NCBI RefSeq assembly: GCF_003350005.1 | Contig: NZ_QLKS01000006.1 | Coordinates: 1 to 64,000 of the forward strand | Length of the DNA stretch: 64,000 bases | From: Psychrobacter proteolyticus | GTDB lineage: Bacteria; Pseudomonadota; Gammaproteobacteria; Pseudomonadales; Moraxellaceae | Direction: 5' to 3' | Shown here: in pieces, positions 44,697-55,027 of the stretch | How the letters are laid out: the number at the start of each line of letters is the position of its first letter | Position numbering within the stretch: the first letter of the stretch is position 1 | Translations under genes and position numbers: made by a program | Notes under the pieces: generated by a model | Seen by the model: only the letters and a program-made list of their open reading frames with translations | What the model was told of the DNA's origin: nothing | Databases searched by the model: none

Positions 44697-45584
44697 TTAA
44701 AGTGCACCACTGAACGTATCACAAGATTGTACATTACCGCTTTCCAGTCCACGAGTGAACCATTCGACACGTTGTTGACTAGTACCATGAGTAAAGTTAT
44801 CGGGCACTACTGCACCGCCACTCGCTTTCGCTAGACGATCATCACCAATTTGACCAGCAGCGTTCACTGCTTCATCAATGTCACCAGCCTCTAAAAACTG
44901 TACACGCTCTTGATTGCGCTGTGCCCATACACCGGCAAAACAGTCCGCCTGTAACTCTTGCAATACTGACAGCTTATTGGACTGTGCTTGAGTCACTTGC
45001 TGACGAGCTTCATTGACCTGTTGGCTAATGCCTAGTAGCGTCTGTACATGATGACCTACTTCATGTGCTATCACGTAGGCCTGTGCGAAATCGCCAGCCT
45101 TGCCTTGGTTCTCTTGACCACCAGAGCCTTGCTGATCGCCCGAAATACCAAGATTTTGGCGCATCTCTACAAAGAATGACGTATCCAAATAAACAGTCTG
45201 ATCCCCTGGACAATAAAATGGACCGGTTGCAGAGCTAGCACTACCACATGCCGAGCTGACCTGACCGTTAAAGAGAATCAACGATGGCTCTTTATAAGTA
45301 CTACCCGCCTCGTTAAATATTTGGTGCCAGACTTCTTCTGTATCTGCTAGTACAACTTTCACAAACTGCGTGTCTCGGTCTGTACTGGTTGCCAGCTCGG
45401 TAGATGACTCACTACCACCACCTGTGACCGCTTGTCCTGTCTGTAATGCGGTCATTGGGTTTACCCCAAATACCAACCATAAAATACCAGCGATAATAAT
45501 GCCGCCAATACCACCGCCGATCATCTTACCGCCACCTGTGCTAGAGCGCACATTCGAGCTGCCTCGTCTACCTTGCCATTTCAT
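44697..45584 (-). CDS. YpfJ-type neutral zinc metallopeptidase
   Basis: A 295-residue membrane-anchored protein of the putative neutral zinc metallopeptidase family. The zinc site HEVGHH (in VIAHEVGHHVQTLLG) and a downstream Glu in LQELQADCFAGVWA fit a gluzincin pattern. One hydrophobic segment at about 27-47 anchors it, with the catalytic part outside. The ATG at 45584 (MKWQGRRGSSNV) is chosen over one five codons earlier since GAGGAA precedes it and homologues begin MxWQGRR. Substrate unknown. Conserved Cys residues (SACGS, YCPG) may form a disulfide in the periplasm. Confidence 0.9.
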   Translation of the reverse strand: MKWQGRRGSSNVRSSTGGGKMIGGGIGGIIIAGILWLVFGVNPMTALQTGQAVTGGGSESSTELATSTDRDTQFVKVVLADTEEVWHQIFNEAGSTYKEPSLILFNGQVSSACGSASSATGPFYCPGDQTVYLDTSFFVEMRQNLGISGDQQGSGGQENQGKAGDFAQAYVIAHEVGHHVQTLLGISQQVNEARQQVTQAQSNKLSVLQELQADCFAGVWAQRNQERVQFLEAGDIDEAVNAAGQIGDDRLAKASGGAVVPDNFTHGTSQQRVEWFTRGLESGNVQSCDTFSGAL

Positions 45585-46112
45585 AATTATATTCCTCAAA
45601 TATAGATTGATTCATTATTTCTATTAACCACTACTTCTATTAATCATTACTTATGTTATATATTATTTAGCCAATTAATTCACGCTATGACCTAGTCTAC
45701 TATCCTAAAAGCAGGTAGAAACCTATAAAATTGCTAACTTAACTAGGGTTTATGTAATATAAGATGATAATCGGACTATTTAATTTAATTTTTACCCATA
45801 GAAATGGGGTTAATATCGACAATTTGAGATAAGAAACAAGAACCAAAAAAGCGCTTAATCCCTCTGATGTCATTGATTATACGTCGATTAATCTGGTTTC
45901 TTGTATTAAAAAGTATATCGAACAGACAAAGTAAAATATTATTTTAACTTTTATTGTTACTTAATTGTACAGGCTATTTTCATTTACATAGAAAACATAT
46001 AGAATGCGTGGAAGCTGAGTAGCTGTAACTAAGACTAGTTGAAATTTGAGAAATCTCAGATTTTGACCTTTGTTGCTGCTACTGCTCATTTCATTTTTCC
46101 GGAGAAAACCAT
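45585..46112. other. Divergent intergenic region upstream of the acidic lipoprotein
   Basis: About 530 AT-rich bases. A possible promoter for the lipoprotein is TTTTCA with TAGAAT 17 bp on, near 45975-46005. Small inverted repeats (TGAGAAATCTCA near 46047) are seen, but nothing I can assign. No ORF or RNA is recognised. Confidence 0.4.
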
Positions 46113-46469
46113 ATGAAACTTAAATTACTTGCTCTAGCTGGTATCATGACTGCAACTATGGGCCTTACTGCCTGTGATAGCAACAAAGAAAACGCTGCAG
46201 AAGATTTATCTGACGCGCAAGAAGAAGTGCAAGACGCTTCTGAAGAGCTAAACGAAGCTGCTGCTGAAGGCGAAATGACTGCTGATGCTGACGCTGCTGT
46301 TGCTGGCGCTGAAGCTGACATCGCTGATGCTCAAGAAGCAACTGCTACTGACGAAATGGACGCTGAAGTTCCTGTAGACGGTACTACTACTAGCGTAGAC
46401 GTAGCTAGCGAAACTGATACTGCTGCTGTTGATGCAGCTGATGAAGTTGTAGTTGAAGAAGCTCAGTAA
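46113..46469 (+). CDS. Small acidic Ala/Glu/Asp-rich lipoprotein
   Basis: A 118-residue lipoprotein. The signal peptide MKLKLLALAGIMTATMGLTAC ends in the lipobox LTAC (Cys21), followed by Asp-Ser. Asp at +2 is the inner-membrane retention signal in E. coli, though this rule may not hold here. The mature part is strongly acidic and made of Ala, Glu, Asp, Thr and Val. The first half (about 25-60) could form a helix. Ribosome site CCGGAG is strong, suggesting high expression. Function unknown. It resembles other tiny acidic lipoproteins of Moraxellaceae and the protein at 15684 in composition. Confidence 0.75.
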   Translation: MKLKLLALAGIMTATMGLTACDSNKENAAEDLSDAQEEVQDASEELNEAAAEGEMTADADAAVAGAEADIADAQEATATDEMDAEVPVDGTTTSVDVASETDTAAVDAADEVVVEEAQ

Positions 46470-46498
46470 TTTATTGTTCATACAATAGATAAACTGCA

Positions 46499-46533
46499 GT
46501 AAAAAAAAGAGAGCCTATGCTCTCTTTTTTTAC
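46499..46533. terminator. Bidirectional Rho-independent terminator
   Basis: GTAAAAAAAAGAGAGC pairs with GCTCTCTTTTTTTAC around a short loop. It ends the lipoprotein transcript and lies about 185 bp past the convergent ihfA gene. Confidence 0.85.
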
Positions 46534-46717
46534 GTCTATCATTTATGATCTTAGTAAGATGCTACGTTATAAATAACCATAGTGTACGAGTCATGCTGCA
46601 ATCTCTAAATACGTAAATGTATGCAAAAAAATAACTAAGTGCAAATACGCACTAGCATTCTTGGAAACTCACGATAAAGCAGGCACGCTATTATTTAGGG
46701 TAATGCCAAATTAGGTA

Positions 46718-47017
46718 TTAGCTATCAAACAAACGCTCGTCAACCTTTTGACGAAATTTCTGTCCTGTTTTAAAGGTAACCACACGGCGCGCGGATACTG
46801 CAACAGGTTCCCCTGTTTTAGGGTTACGGCCTGGACGGCTGTTTTTATCTTTAAGCTCAAAGTTGCCAAAGCCTGAAAGCTTGACCTCTTTGCCATCAAT
46901 CAAACTCTCTGACAGCTCATCAAAAAAGTTCTCCACCAGACAGCGGCCTTCTTGGCGTGTTAGGTTTAGGTGACTCATCAAATGCTCAATCATGTCAGAT
47001 TTGGTTAAGGTGCTCAC
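46718..47017 (-). CDS. ihfA: Integration host factor subunit alpha
   Basis: A 99-residue DNA-bending protein that pairs with IHF beta. The signature [22 protein letters not shown] (read as [18 protein letters not shown] then KTGE) covers the DNA-binding arms with the intercalating Pro. The N-terminal [13 protein letters not shown] and the end RQKVDERL match IHF alpha rather than HU or IHF beta. The start is GTG, with TAGGAG seven bases before it. It is last in the rpmI-rplT-pheS-pheT-ihfA order, as in E. coli, about 215 bp after pheT. Confidence 0.97.
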   Translation of the reverse strand: MSTLTKSDMIEHLMSHLNLTRQEGRCLVENFFDELSESLIDGKEVKLSGFGNFELKDKNSRPGRNPKTGEPVAVSARRVVTFKTGQKFRQKVDERLFDS

Positions 47018-47170
47018 AGTACGACTCCTATGCTATGTCGTGATGTCGAATATCATGGTTTAGCGGTATGAGGGTTAAGGCTAGCTATTATAAAGGTTTT
47101 TTGACCGTTTTTTAACAAAGTCTTCATTAAAATCCTTTATTAATAACTACTTAACTTATTCTATGAATAG

Positions 47171-47212
47171 CAATGCTCCGTAGCCTCATGGTAAAAAGAC
47201 TACAGAGCATTG
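47171..47212 (-). repeat. Inverted repeat between pheT and ihfA
   Basis: CAATGCTCCGTAG and CTACAGAGCATTG form a 13-bp stem with one mismatch and a 16-nt loop, 20 bp after the pheT stop. No T-run follows on the minus strand. It could be an RNA processing site, attenuator or Rho-pausing structure before ihfA. Confidence 0.5.
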
Positions 47213-47232
47213 GGTATAATACTTCCTAAATG

Positions 47233-49632
47233 TTAGCTGTCGCGCAGCTGTACAGAATGCTGGTCAGTTAGCGCTTGTACCACTTTATCTGTGGCAGTCT
47301 TGACGGCTTCGTCAGACAGCGTTTGCGTACTGTCTTGCCATATCAGTGCAAACGCTAGTGAGCGCTGACCTTCTGGTACTTTGTCACCTTGATAAACATC
47401 AAATAACCAAAGATCAGTCAACAAATCACCTGCCGCAGTTCGCACCGTTGTCTCTAGTGTCTGCAAACTGATGTCACTGTCTACCAAGATAGCAATATCG
47501 CGGCGTACTTGCGGGAACTTGCTTGGTGTCGTGATAGCATGCTGCTCACGTGCAATCGTCAATAGCGGTGCTAGTGACAATTGAGCGACCCATGTAGTCG
47601 GCAGATCTAACTGCTTAGCAGTATTTGGGTGCAACTGACCCAACCAACCAACGTATATATCATCGATGTATAACTCAGCGCTTTGTCCTGGATGCAGGAA
47701 GCTCAGCGTACTACGCTCATAGCGGATACGTGCGCTATCGATTTGTGCTGGTAATAGCTGCTCAATATCATGCTTTAGATCATAAAAATCTAACGCACGA
47801 TTCTGATAAGCTTGCTCGCTCCATATATCGCCAACTGCGACTAAAGCAATACTTGGCGTTTGTACTAAGTCACTAATGCTTTGTCCAACAAAGCTAAGAC
47901 CTGTCTCAAAGAAACGTACGCGCGGCTGCTGACGATTTAAATTATATTGCACGCAAGGCAGTAGGCTCGATAGCAAGGTACGACGCATAACGGCCAAATC
48001 ACTGGAGATAGGATTTGCCAGTGCCAATACCTCCCCTAGCGCTTCGTCATCAAGCAATGCTTCTAGTTTTGCATCACTAAAGCTAAAGCTAATCGCTTCC
48101 ATATAGCCGTTGTCGACCAATGCGAGCTTCATCTCATGCGTCAAATCTGCAGTATCATCATAATCCATGCTGACTTGCAAATGTGGCAGGACGCTTGGAA
48201 TATTGTCATAGCCATAGATACGAGCAATCTCTTCGATTAAATCCTCGCGGATACTCATATCAAAACGATAAGATGGCGGCTTGCAAATCAGTGAATCGCT
48301 CTGCTGCTCTACATCAAAACCCAATTGGGTCAAGATACGTACCATCTCAGATGGTTCAATATCAATCCCAATGACATCACGAACTTTCGTGATTGGCAAT
48401 GTAATCGGTGCGCGTGCTGGCAAATGCTCAAGGTTTTCGGCCGTGACTATTTGACCTGCTTCCCCGCCAGTGATACTGGTGATTAAATCACAAGCTCGTG
48501 CCAACGCCAATACCGGCAATTCAAAGTCGACGCCACGCTCAAAACGCTGTGATGCGTCCGTATGTAGCCCGAAACGACGTGCACGCGCAGCGATAGCTAA
48601 CTGATTAAAGAAAGCACTTTCTACAACGATATTGGTAGTGCTATCAGTGACACTGCTACGCTGACCACCCATGATACCAGCCAGTGCCAAGGCACCTTTA
48701 TCATCAGCAATCACAAGCTCATCACCCGTCAAGGTAACGGTTTGCTCATTTAGCAAAGTAATGGTTTCATCAGGCTGTGCCAAACGTACAACGATATCAC
48801 CTTCGATCGTGTCTGCGTCAAACGCATGTAACGGTTGACCTAATTCCATCAATACATAGTTGGTCACATCGACCAAGAAGTTATGTGAACGTAGTCCTGA
48901 TTGTACCAGCGCATCTTGCATCCATTTCGGAGTATCGATGCTACGATCAATATTGCGAATCGATTGCAACAGATAGCGAGGACACGCTTCCTTTGCATCG
49001 ACTGTCACAACTGGTGTTGCAGCAGTGCCAGCAGTATTGGCCGAGATTTCTGGCATTTGTACAGGTAAGTCGTTGATGACTGATATTTCGCGAGCGATAC
49101 CACGTACGCTAAAGCAATCACCACGGTTTGGGGTGATAGAGATATCCAATATTTGATTATCTAGACCTAGATATTCACGAATATCTGTACCAACTGGTGC
49201 ATCTTCAGGCAATTCAAGCAAGCCATCTATATCATCGACCAAATCAATTTCAGAAGCGCCACATAGCATGCCATTTGAGGCCACACCGCGGAGCTTACTC
49301 TTTTTGATTTTAAACCCTTTCTTATCATCGCTTGGCAATACCGCACCAACGGTAGCAACCGGTGCTTTCATACCGACGGTCACATTAGGCGCGCCGCAGA
49401 CAATTTGTAGCGGCTCAGCATCACCGATATTTACTTGAGTGACACGTAATTTATCTGCATCAGGATGCTGCTCAACGCTGATGACTTCACCGACAACCAC
49501 ACCGCTAAAAGCACGGGCAACCGCATAGCGATCATCAATCTCAAGACCTGCCATAGTCAACTGTTCGGCTAACTGTTCGCTAGTATTTGTAGGGTTTACC
49601 CACTGACGTAGCCACTGTTCGCTAATTTTCAT
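47233..49632 (-). CDS. pheT: Phenylalanyl-tRNA synthetase beta subunit
   Basis: Large subunit of the (alpha-beta)2 enzyme charging tRNA-Phe. The 799-residue protein has the N-terminal EMAP-type tRNA-binding domain (about 40-150), the B3/B4 editing domain in the middle (about 210-380), B5 (about 400-475), a catalytic-core-like domain and the C-terminal anticodon-binding FDX-ACB domain (about 700-799). Length fits the family (~795). It follows pheS by 188 bp on the same strand. Confidence 0.98.
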   Translation of the reverse strand: MKISEQWLRQWVNPTNTSEQLAEQLTMAGLEIDDRYAVARAFSGVVVGEVISVEQHPDADKLRVTQVNIGDAEPLQIVCGAPNVTVGMKAPVATVGAVLPSDDKKGFKIKKSKLRGVASNGMLCGASEIDLVDDIDGLLELPEDAPVGTDIREYLGLDNQILDISITPNRGDCFSVRGIAREISVINDLPVQMPEISANTAGTAATPVVTVDAKEACPRYLLQSIRNIDRSIDTPKWMQDALVQSGLRSHNFLVDVTNYVLMELGQPLHAFDADTIEGDIVVRLAQPDETITLLNEQTVTLTGDELVIADDKGALALAGIMGGQRSSVTDSTTNIVVESAFFNQLAIAARARRFGLHTDASQRFERGVDFELPVLALARACDLITSITGGEAGQIVTAENLEHLPARAPITLPITKVRDVIGIDIEPSEMVRILTQLGFDVEQQSDSLICKPPSYRFDMSIREDLIEEIARIYGYDNIPSVLPHLQVSMDYDDTADLTHEMKLALVDNGYMEAISFSFSDAKLEALLDDEALGEVLALANPISSDLAVMRRTLLSSLLPCVQYNLNRQQPRVRFFETGLSFVGQSISDLVQTPSIALVAVGDIWSEQAYQNRALDFYDLKHDIEQLLPAQIDSARIRYERSTLSFLHPGQSAELYIDDIYVGWLGQLHPNTAKQLDLPTTWVAQLSLAPLLTIAREQHAITTPSKFPQVRRDIAILVDSDISLQTLETTVRTAAGDLLTDLWLFDVYQGDKVPEGQRSLAFALIWQDSTQTLSDEAVKTATDKVVQALTDQHSVQLRDS

Positions 49633-49820
49633 AAATATCTCGGATCAGAATTTTATAATAAAGATGTTGGAGTAAAGCTTGGCGAATTCGCTTGCTATAG
49701 TCAATCTTATATAAATTAGATACAGCGTCAGGCTCGTTCAGTCTACGATTTGTAGCACTTTCACTCACTTTCCTTGGATCTAAATTATCTTGAACTAACT
49801 ATATAGGTATAAAGAAAACT

Positions 49821-50951
<1,131 letters not shown>

Positions 50952-51078
50952 CTATGTTTATATAAAAGATTAATACAAAGGCTGGTTATAAGAATGGCTT
51001 GAATATTTAGACGATAATAAGCGTATTTTTGCTCGACAAAGTTCAATATAGAGCACGCTTAAAATAATTTAATATAAA

Positions 51079-51105
51079 AAAAGCCACCGACCAGCGGTAG
51101 CTTTT
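51079..51105 (-). terminator. Rho-independent terminator or attenuator after rplT
   Basis: AAAAGCCACCG and CGGTAGCTTTT form a stem with one mismatch and a 5-nt loop, about 100 bp past the rplT stop and 190 bp before pheS. Read-through would couple pheST to the ribosomal genes. Confidence 0.7.
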
Positions 51106-51203
51106 ATTAATATCATACTATTAATCAATATTAGTCCTATCCATTTAGACAATTGCTTATAAATAATTATTTAAAAGCATCATACCCAAAGGACGGTTAA
51201 TAT

Positions 51204-51560
51204 TTAGGCCAATTCCGCTTTTGCTTTTTCGACCAATGCTGTGAAAGTCGCTGCATCATGCATAGCGATGTCTGCTAGAACGCGACGATCGATTGCGATG
51301 TTTGCTTTTTTCATACCATTGATGAAGCGGCTATAGCTTAAGCCGTTTAAGCGTGCACCAGCATTGATACGTGCGATCCAAAGACGACGGAAAGTACGTT
51401 TCTTGTTGCGACGGTCACGATAAGCATATTGACCAGCTTTGGTCACTGCCTGTACCGCTACGCGGTAAACACGTGAACGGGCACCGTAGTAGCCTTTTGC
51501 GCGCTTTAAGATTTTTTTGTGACGGCGATTTGCCTGTACACCACGTTTTACACGGGCCAT
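51204..51560 (-). CDS. rplT: 50S ribosomal protein L20
   Basis: A 118-residue ribosomal protein, strongly basic. The start [18 protein letters not shown] and the block [20 protein letters not shown] are diagnostic of L20, an early 50S assembly protein. In E. coli it represses its own operon by binding the rpmI leader. It follows rpmI by about 120 bp on the minus strand. That gap is longer than usual. Confidence 0.99.
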   Translation of the reverse strand: MARVKRGVQANRRHKKILKRAKGYYGARSRVYRVAVQAVTKAGQYAYRDRRNKKRTFRRLWIARINAGARLNGLSYSRFINGMKKANIAIDRRVLADIAMHDAATFTALVEKAKAELA

Positions 51561-51679
51561 AATTTACTCCAAGATTTTTTAATCACTGTTAAGCGAGTGA
51601 TGATGCCGTTAAATAACAAACATCATTGTCAGATTGCAAAGTCAAATATTTTCAATCAAAGATAGATGACGGTAGGCTA

Positions 51680-51877
51680 TTAAATGTATGGGCACATACG
51701 ACGAACTGCTGCTTCGTCAGACTTGTGCACCAACTTAAGACCACGCAATTGGCGAATACGCTTAGCTGATTTCTTGGTCAAAATATGGCTTTTGAATGCT
51801 TGCTTACGCTTGAAGCCATTCGCTGTTTTTTTGAAGCGTTTAGCTGCGCCGCTTCTGGTTTTCATCTTAACTTTCAT
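51680..51877 (-). CDS. rpmI: 50S ribosomal protein L35
   Basis: A 65-residue basic ribosomal protein. [18 protein letters not shown] and the [16 protein letters not shown] block identify L35. It normally lies after infC, but here nothing precedes it on its strand for over 400 bp except a promoter-like sequence. It starts with ATG after AAAGAGGCAAATC. Confidence 0.98.
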   Translation of the reverse strand: MKVKMKTRSGAAKRFKKTANGFKRKQAFKSHILTKKSAKRIRQLRGLKLVHKSDEAAVRRMCPYI

Positions 51878-52312
51878 GATGATTTGCCTCTTTTTCTGTT
51901 TTAGAACCTGGTCGTCAAATAGTCACACTGAATAATCGTTATATAAATAACCACTAAACCTCTATTTGCCTCGAGGTGGGAGGCGCTATTTTAGCAGATA
52001 GTTCCTTGTTTTGCCAAGTAAAGTTTTGGCGAGGTTTTAGTAGACAATATAGACAAGTAATCAGCATCAAATAAGCGATAGCGGCTCCCCTAAAAGCACC
52101 AATAAAATGGCTGATTTTTATCCAAATAGATTGAATGTCAGCCTAAGCTGTGCTTAAGTAGAGACTGAGCTATATTTTCATATAAACACTATTAAAACCA
52201 CCTTATTCACCATGAGTATTTACGCTGTAATATATAGCTATAACGATAACAATGCTGCCAACATATAGCGCGATAAGTAGAACAATCTTTGGCCATCACT
52301 CTAGGAGATAGT
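51878..52312. other. Divergent region between rpmI and the thioesterase gene; rpmI leader
   Basis: About 435 bases without a gene. It holds the rpmI promoter and a ~105-nt leader containing a GC-rich CCTCGAGG palindrome (about 51969-51976). In the right half I see no clear promoter for the rightward gene. infC is not present. Confidence 0.5.
51988..52017 (-). promoter_or_regulatory. rpmI-rplT promoter
   Basis: On the minus strand the -35 box TTGGCA (52012-52017) and the -10 box TAAAAT (51988-51993) are 18 bp apart, about 110 bp before the rpmI start. It explains how rpmI is expressed without infC upstream. Confidence 0.55.
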
Positions 52313-52756
52313 GTGTCAAAACAAGAGTTAGTATTCGACGACGACTTGTTTGTTTTTGAGACAGTGATGCGTGTGCGTCATACGGAAGCCGACGCAGGAC
52401 AGCACATGACGGTCGAATCTCTGACAGCGCTATTGTCCGAAGCACGGCTAAGATTTTTATACGCTAAAGGTGTCAAAGAAATCAACGCAGACCATCAAGG
52501 CTTAATTATTGATAAATTGCAGCTAGATATTGTGAGCCGTATCCGCGTACGAGAAGAGCTGTTATTTGAAGTTGGTGTTGAGCCAATATATGATAATGGC
52601 GGTAATATAATCCTAAAGGTCACGCGAATGCATACGGGCGAAATAGTAGTAAAAGCGCGCCAGCATTTTAGAGGTTACGACTTTAGCCTCAATAAAGTGA
52701 CTAAGCTTGATAACACGATCAAAGAAGCACTGTATCCGCATTTATTTAGACTGTAG
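52313..52756 (+). CDS. Thioesterase-like (hotdog-fold) protein
   Basis: A 147-residue protein resembling acyl-CoA thioesterases of the 4HBT/FabA-like hotdog superfamily. The opening FETVMRVRHTEADAGQHMTVESLTALLSEARLRFL fits the 4HBT pattern, where a residue near HTEADAGQH would be catalytic. The GTG at 52313 is taken as start since AGGAG lies five bases before it. The frame is open to a TTG eight codons earlier, with no ribosome site. Substrate unknown. It is divergent from rpmI. Confidence 0.75.
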   Translation: MSKQELVFDDDLFVFETVMRVRHTEADAGQHMTVESLTALLSEARLRFLYAKGVKEINADHQGLIIDKLQLDIVSRIRVREELLFEVGVEPIYDNGGNIILKVTRMHTGEIVVKARQHFRGYDFSLNKVTKLDNTIKEALYPHLFRL

Positions 52757-52944
52757 AATCGCTTGTCATAAATAGTATGCTGTCATTTAGCATAATTGCA
52801 TTTTATAGTGCATTTAGTTGACATCATATTGCTAGTTGTCAGCATATTACAGAGCATTTTAGATAATCTCCCCGCTTTAATCATAAGTAGTATAATTGCT
52901 TATCACTCTTTTTCACTTTCTACCTATAAGACGACAAATACATT

Positions 52945-53802
52945 ATGACTTTACCTGCTTGGCTGACTGCCGTAACTTTTAATGATGATGGTTTGATTCC
53001 TGCAATTGCTCAAGATCATCAAACAGGTCGTATTTTGATGATGGCGTGGATGAATGCAGAAGCATTACAGCTCACCGCACAAACACAGACAGCGGTTTAT
53101 TTTTCACGCTCGCGAGTCAAACTGTGGCACAAAGGTGAGTCATCAGGTCATACGCAAACCGTACATGATATTCGTCTAGACTGTGATGCAGATGTGATTG
53201 TGCTTAGTGTCACTCAGGTTGGCGGCATTGCTTGCCATACAGGACGTGAGTCGTGCTTTTATCAGCGTTTGGATTTATCAGGCCAAACGCCTGAATGGCA
53301 AACCGTCGATAAAGTGCTAAAAGACCCTGCGGATATTTATCATTCTCATGAATCTACTAGCGACACTCATGAAACTGAAAACACTGGCGCGAATACTGAC
53401 TCGGATACTATCCAAACACAAACTGATACTGCTCAAGCACAAGTCAATAAAGCCTCTGTATTGCAGCAGCTTGATAGCGTATTAGCAGAGCGCAAACAAG
53501 CCGATGCCGACAGCTCTTATGTGGCCAGCCTGTACGCCAAAGGATTAAATAAGATATTAGAAAAAGTTGGTGAAGAGAGCACAGAGAGTATCATCGCTGC
53601 CAAAGATTTTGCTAACTGCGATGAGAGTACAGACAAAGCAAGCTATGATGAAGCTCGTCATGAGCTGATCTATGAAGTCGCCGATGTCTGGTTCCATACC
53701 TTGGTTGGACTGGCATGGTTTGATATAGAGTCGGATGCCGTGTTAAACGAGCTAGGCAGACGTTTTGGGTTATCCGGTATCGATGAAAAAGCCGCTAGAT
53801 AA
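52945..53802 (+). CDS. hisIE: Phosphoribosyl-AMP cyclohydrolase / phosphoribosyl-ATP pyrophosphatase
   Basis: Bifunctional histidine enzyme for steps 2 and 3. The N-terminal HisI domain (about 1-115) has [24 protein letters not shown] and the metal-binding Cys in [14 protein letters not shown]. The C-terminal HisE domain (about 165-280) has [16 protein letters not shown] and [13 protein letters not shown]. At 285 residues it is longer than E. coli HisIE (~203) because a polar Thr/Asp/Gln-rich linker of about 55 residues joins the domains. It lies directly upstream of tatABC, a common arrangement. Confidence 0.96.
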   Translation: MTLPAWLTAVTFNDDGLIPAIAQDHQTGRILMMAWMNAEALQLTAQTQTAVYFSRSRVKLWHKGESSGHTQTVHDIRLDCDADVIVLSVTQVGGIACHTGRESCFYQRLDLSGQTPEWQTVDKVLKDPADIYHSHESTSDTHETENTGANTDSDTIQTQTDTAQAQVNKASVLQQLDSVLAERKQADADSSYVASLYAKGLNKILEKVGEESTESIIAAKDFANCDESTDKASYDEARHELIYEVADVWFHTLVGLAWFDIESDAVLNELGRRFGLSGIDEKAAR

Positions 53803-53969
53803 GCCTAAATAAAAAATAAACGTCTATTTTATTGGATTATTGTTGCTTTCACCTATTTGTAATAAGTGCAGGTTATAATATAGCTCTGTTTTATCTCGCA
53901 TTATATGTCGATACTTTTTGTTTGCTAGTTGGACCTTTTTGCAAACTAAAAGCAGGCATATAAAGACTG

Positions 53970-54008
53970 AAAACCAAGTCACAAAATCAGGTCACAAAAC
54001 CAGGTCAC
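53970..54008 (+). repeat. Three 13-bp tandem repeats upstream of tatA
   Basis: AAAACCAAGTCAC, AAAATCAGGTCAC and AAAACCAGGTCAC lie head to tail with one or two differences between units, ending right before the tatA ribosome site AAGGA. They would be in the tatA leader. Could be an expression-tuning repeat or protein site. Confidence 0.8.
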
Positions 54009-54020
54009 AAGGATACCATT

Positions 54021-54260
54021 ATGGGTAGTTTTTCTATTACACATTGGCTGATACTATTGGTCGTTGTCGTTGTCGTGTTTGGCACCTCAAAACTCAGAAA
54101 TGCTGGTAAAGATTTGGGCGGTGCTGTGAAAGGCTTTAAAGAAGCTGTCAAAGATGAAAATACAGAGCATGCCAAAAAACACGCGGTTCTTGACCACGAT
54201 GCAACGGCACACACTGAAGAGCGCTCAACCACCAAGGTTGATGATAAGCATAACGTATAG
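54021..54260 (+). CDS. tatA: Sec-independent translocase protein TatA
   Basis: A 79-residue pore-forming Tat subunit. It starts [21 protein letters not shown], an N-terminal membrane helix, followed by the hinge [24 protein letters not shown] amphipathic helix ([15 protein letters not shown] then AVKGFKEAV) typical of TatA. The C-terminal tail is charged and disordered. The ATG follows AAGGA. First gene of tatABC, 219 bp after hisIE. Confidence 0.97.
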   Translation: MGSFSITHWLILLVVVVVVFGTSKLRNAGKDLGGAVKGFKEAVKDENTEHAKKHAVLDHDATAHTEERSTTKVDDKHNV

Positions 54261-54286
54261 CATCTAAACAGTGACATCGGACCATT

Positions 54287-55027
54287 ATGTTTGATATCGG
54301 GTTTTCTGAACTACTTCTCTTTGGCGTTATCGCCCTAATCGTACTGGGCCCAGAAAAGCTGCCACAGGCAGCGCGCACTGCTGGGCAATGGTATGCCAAA
54401 ATTCGCCGTACAGTCTCAACATTGCAGTCTGAAATAGAGGCTGAGCTTGACTTGGCTGAGACACGCCAGCAAATGCAAAAAGAGCTTGCTAAAATTCGCC
54501 AGACTGAAGCTGAAATGAGGCGTGAGATGGCTGAAATGCGCGGTAATATGAAAGCTTTTGAAAGCTCACATAGTCCTGCTGCGATAGCTTCTGAAGCATC
54601 TACAAATGCTGAAAACAGCAAAGGCGACGAAGCTCATGAAAATAACCGCACACAAAAGCAGCAATCAGCTGCGCCAAAAGCATTCGACTATGCTTATGCC
54701 TCTGACGAGCAGCCAGATACATTAGAAAATGGCCAATTATCGAAGCGCGGTCACAGCGGTGACAATATAAATGATCCAAATATAAATGATGCAAATGTAG
54801 ATGATGCAAATGTAGATGATGCAAATGTGAGCGATAACGCCAAGGCAGCGCCAGTTGTTCAGACCATCACTACTCGTCCATGGGAAAACATGTGGTTTCG
54901 GCTGGGCGCTTATGACAAAGCACGTCGGCTCCCAATGCCACCATATGTGCCAAATTATAAAGCGGATGCCCTACTCAACAGTCCTGCCAACATGCAGACT
55001 TCTGACCATAAGCAGGAGACTGATTGA
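54287..55027 (+). CDS. tatB: Sec-independent translocase protein TatB
   Basis: A 246-residue Tat receptor subunit. The N terminus MFDIGFSELLLFGVIALIVLGPEKLP has the Glu at position 8 and the GPEKLP hinge of TatB. A long amphipathic and coiled-coil region follows (about 35-90). The tail is long, disordered and acidic and contains a pentapeptide repeat (NVDDA type). It is longer than E. coli TatB (171). Its stop overlaps the tatC start by one base (TGATG), so translation is coupled. Confidence 0.95.
   Translation: MFDIGFSELLLFGVIALIVLGPEKLPQAARTAGQWYAKIRRTVSTLQSEIEAELDLAETRQQMQKELAKIRQTEAEMRREMAEMRGNMKAFESSHSPAAIASEASTNAENSKGDEAHENNRTQKQQSAAPKAFDYAYASDEQPDTLENGQLSKRGHSGDNINDPNINDANVDDANVDDANVSDNAKAAPVVQTITTRPWENMWFRLGAYDKARRLPMPPYVPNYKADALLNSPANMQTSDHKQETD
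54764..54823 (+). repeat. Four 15-bp tandem repeats inside tatB
   Basis: Units AATATAAATGATCCA, AATATAAATGATGCA and two AATGTAGATGATGCA follow in frame and encode N-I/V-N/D-D-P/A pentapeptides. Variation in copy number would only change the disordered tail length. Confidence 0.9.
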
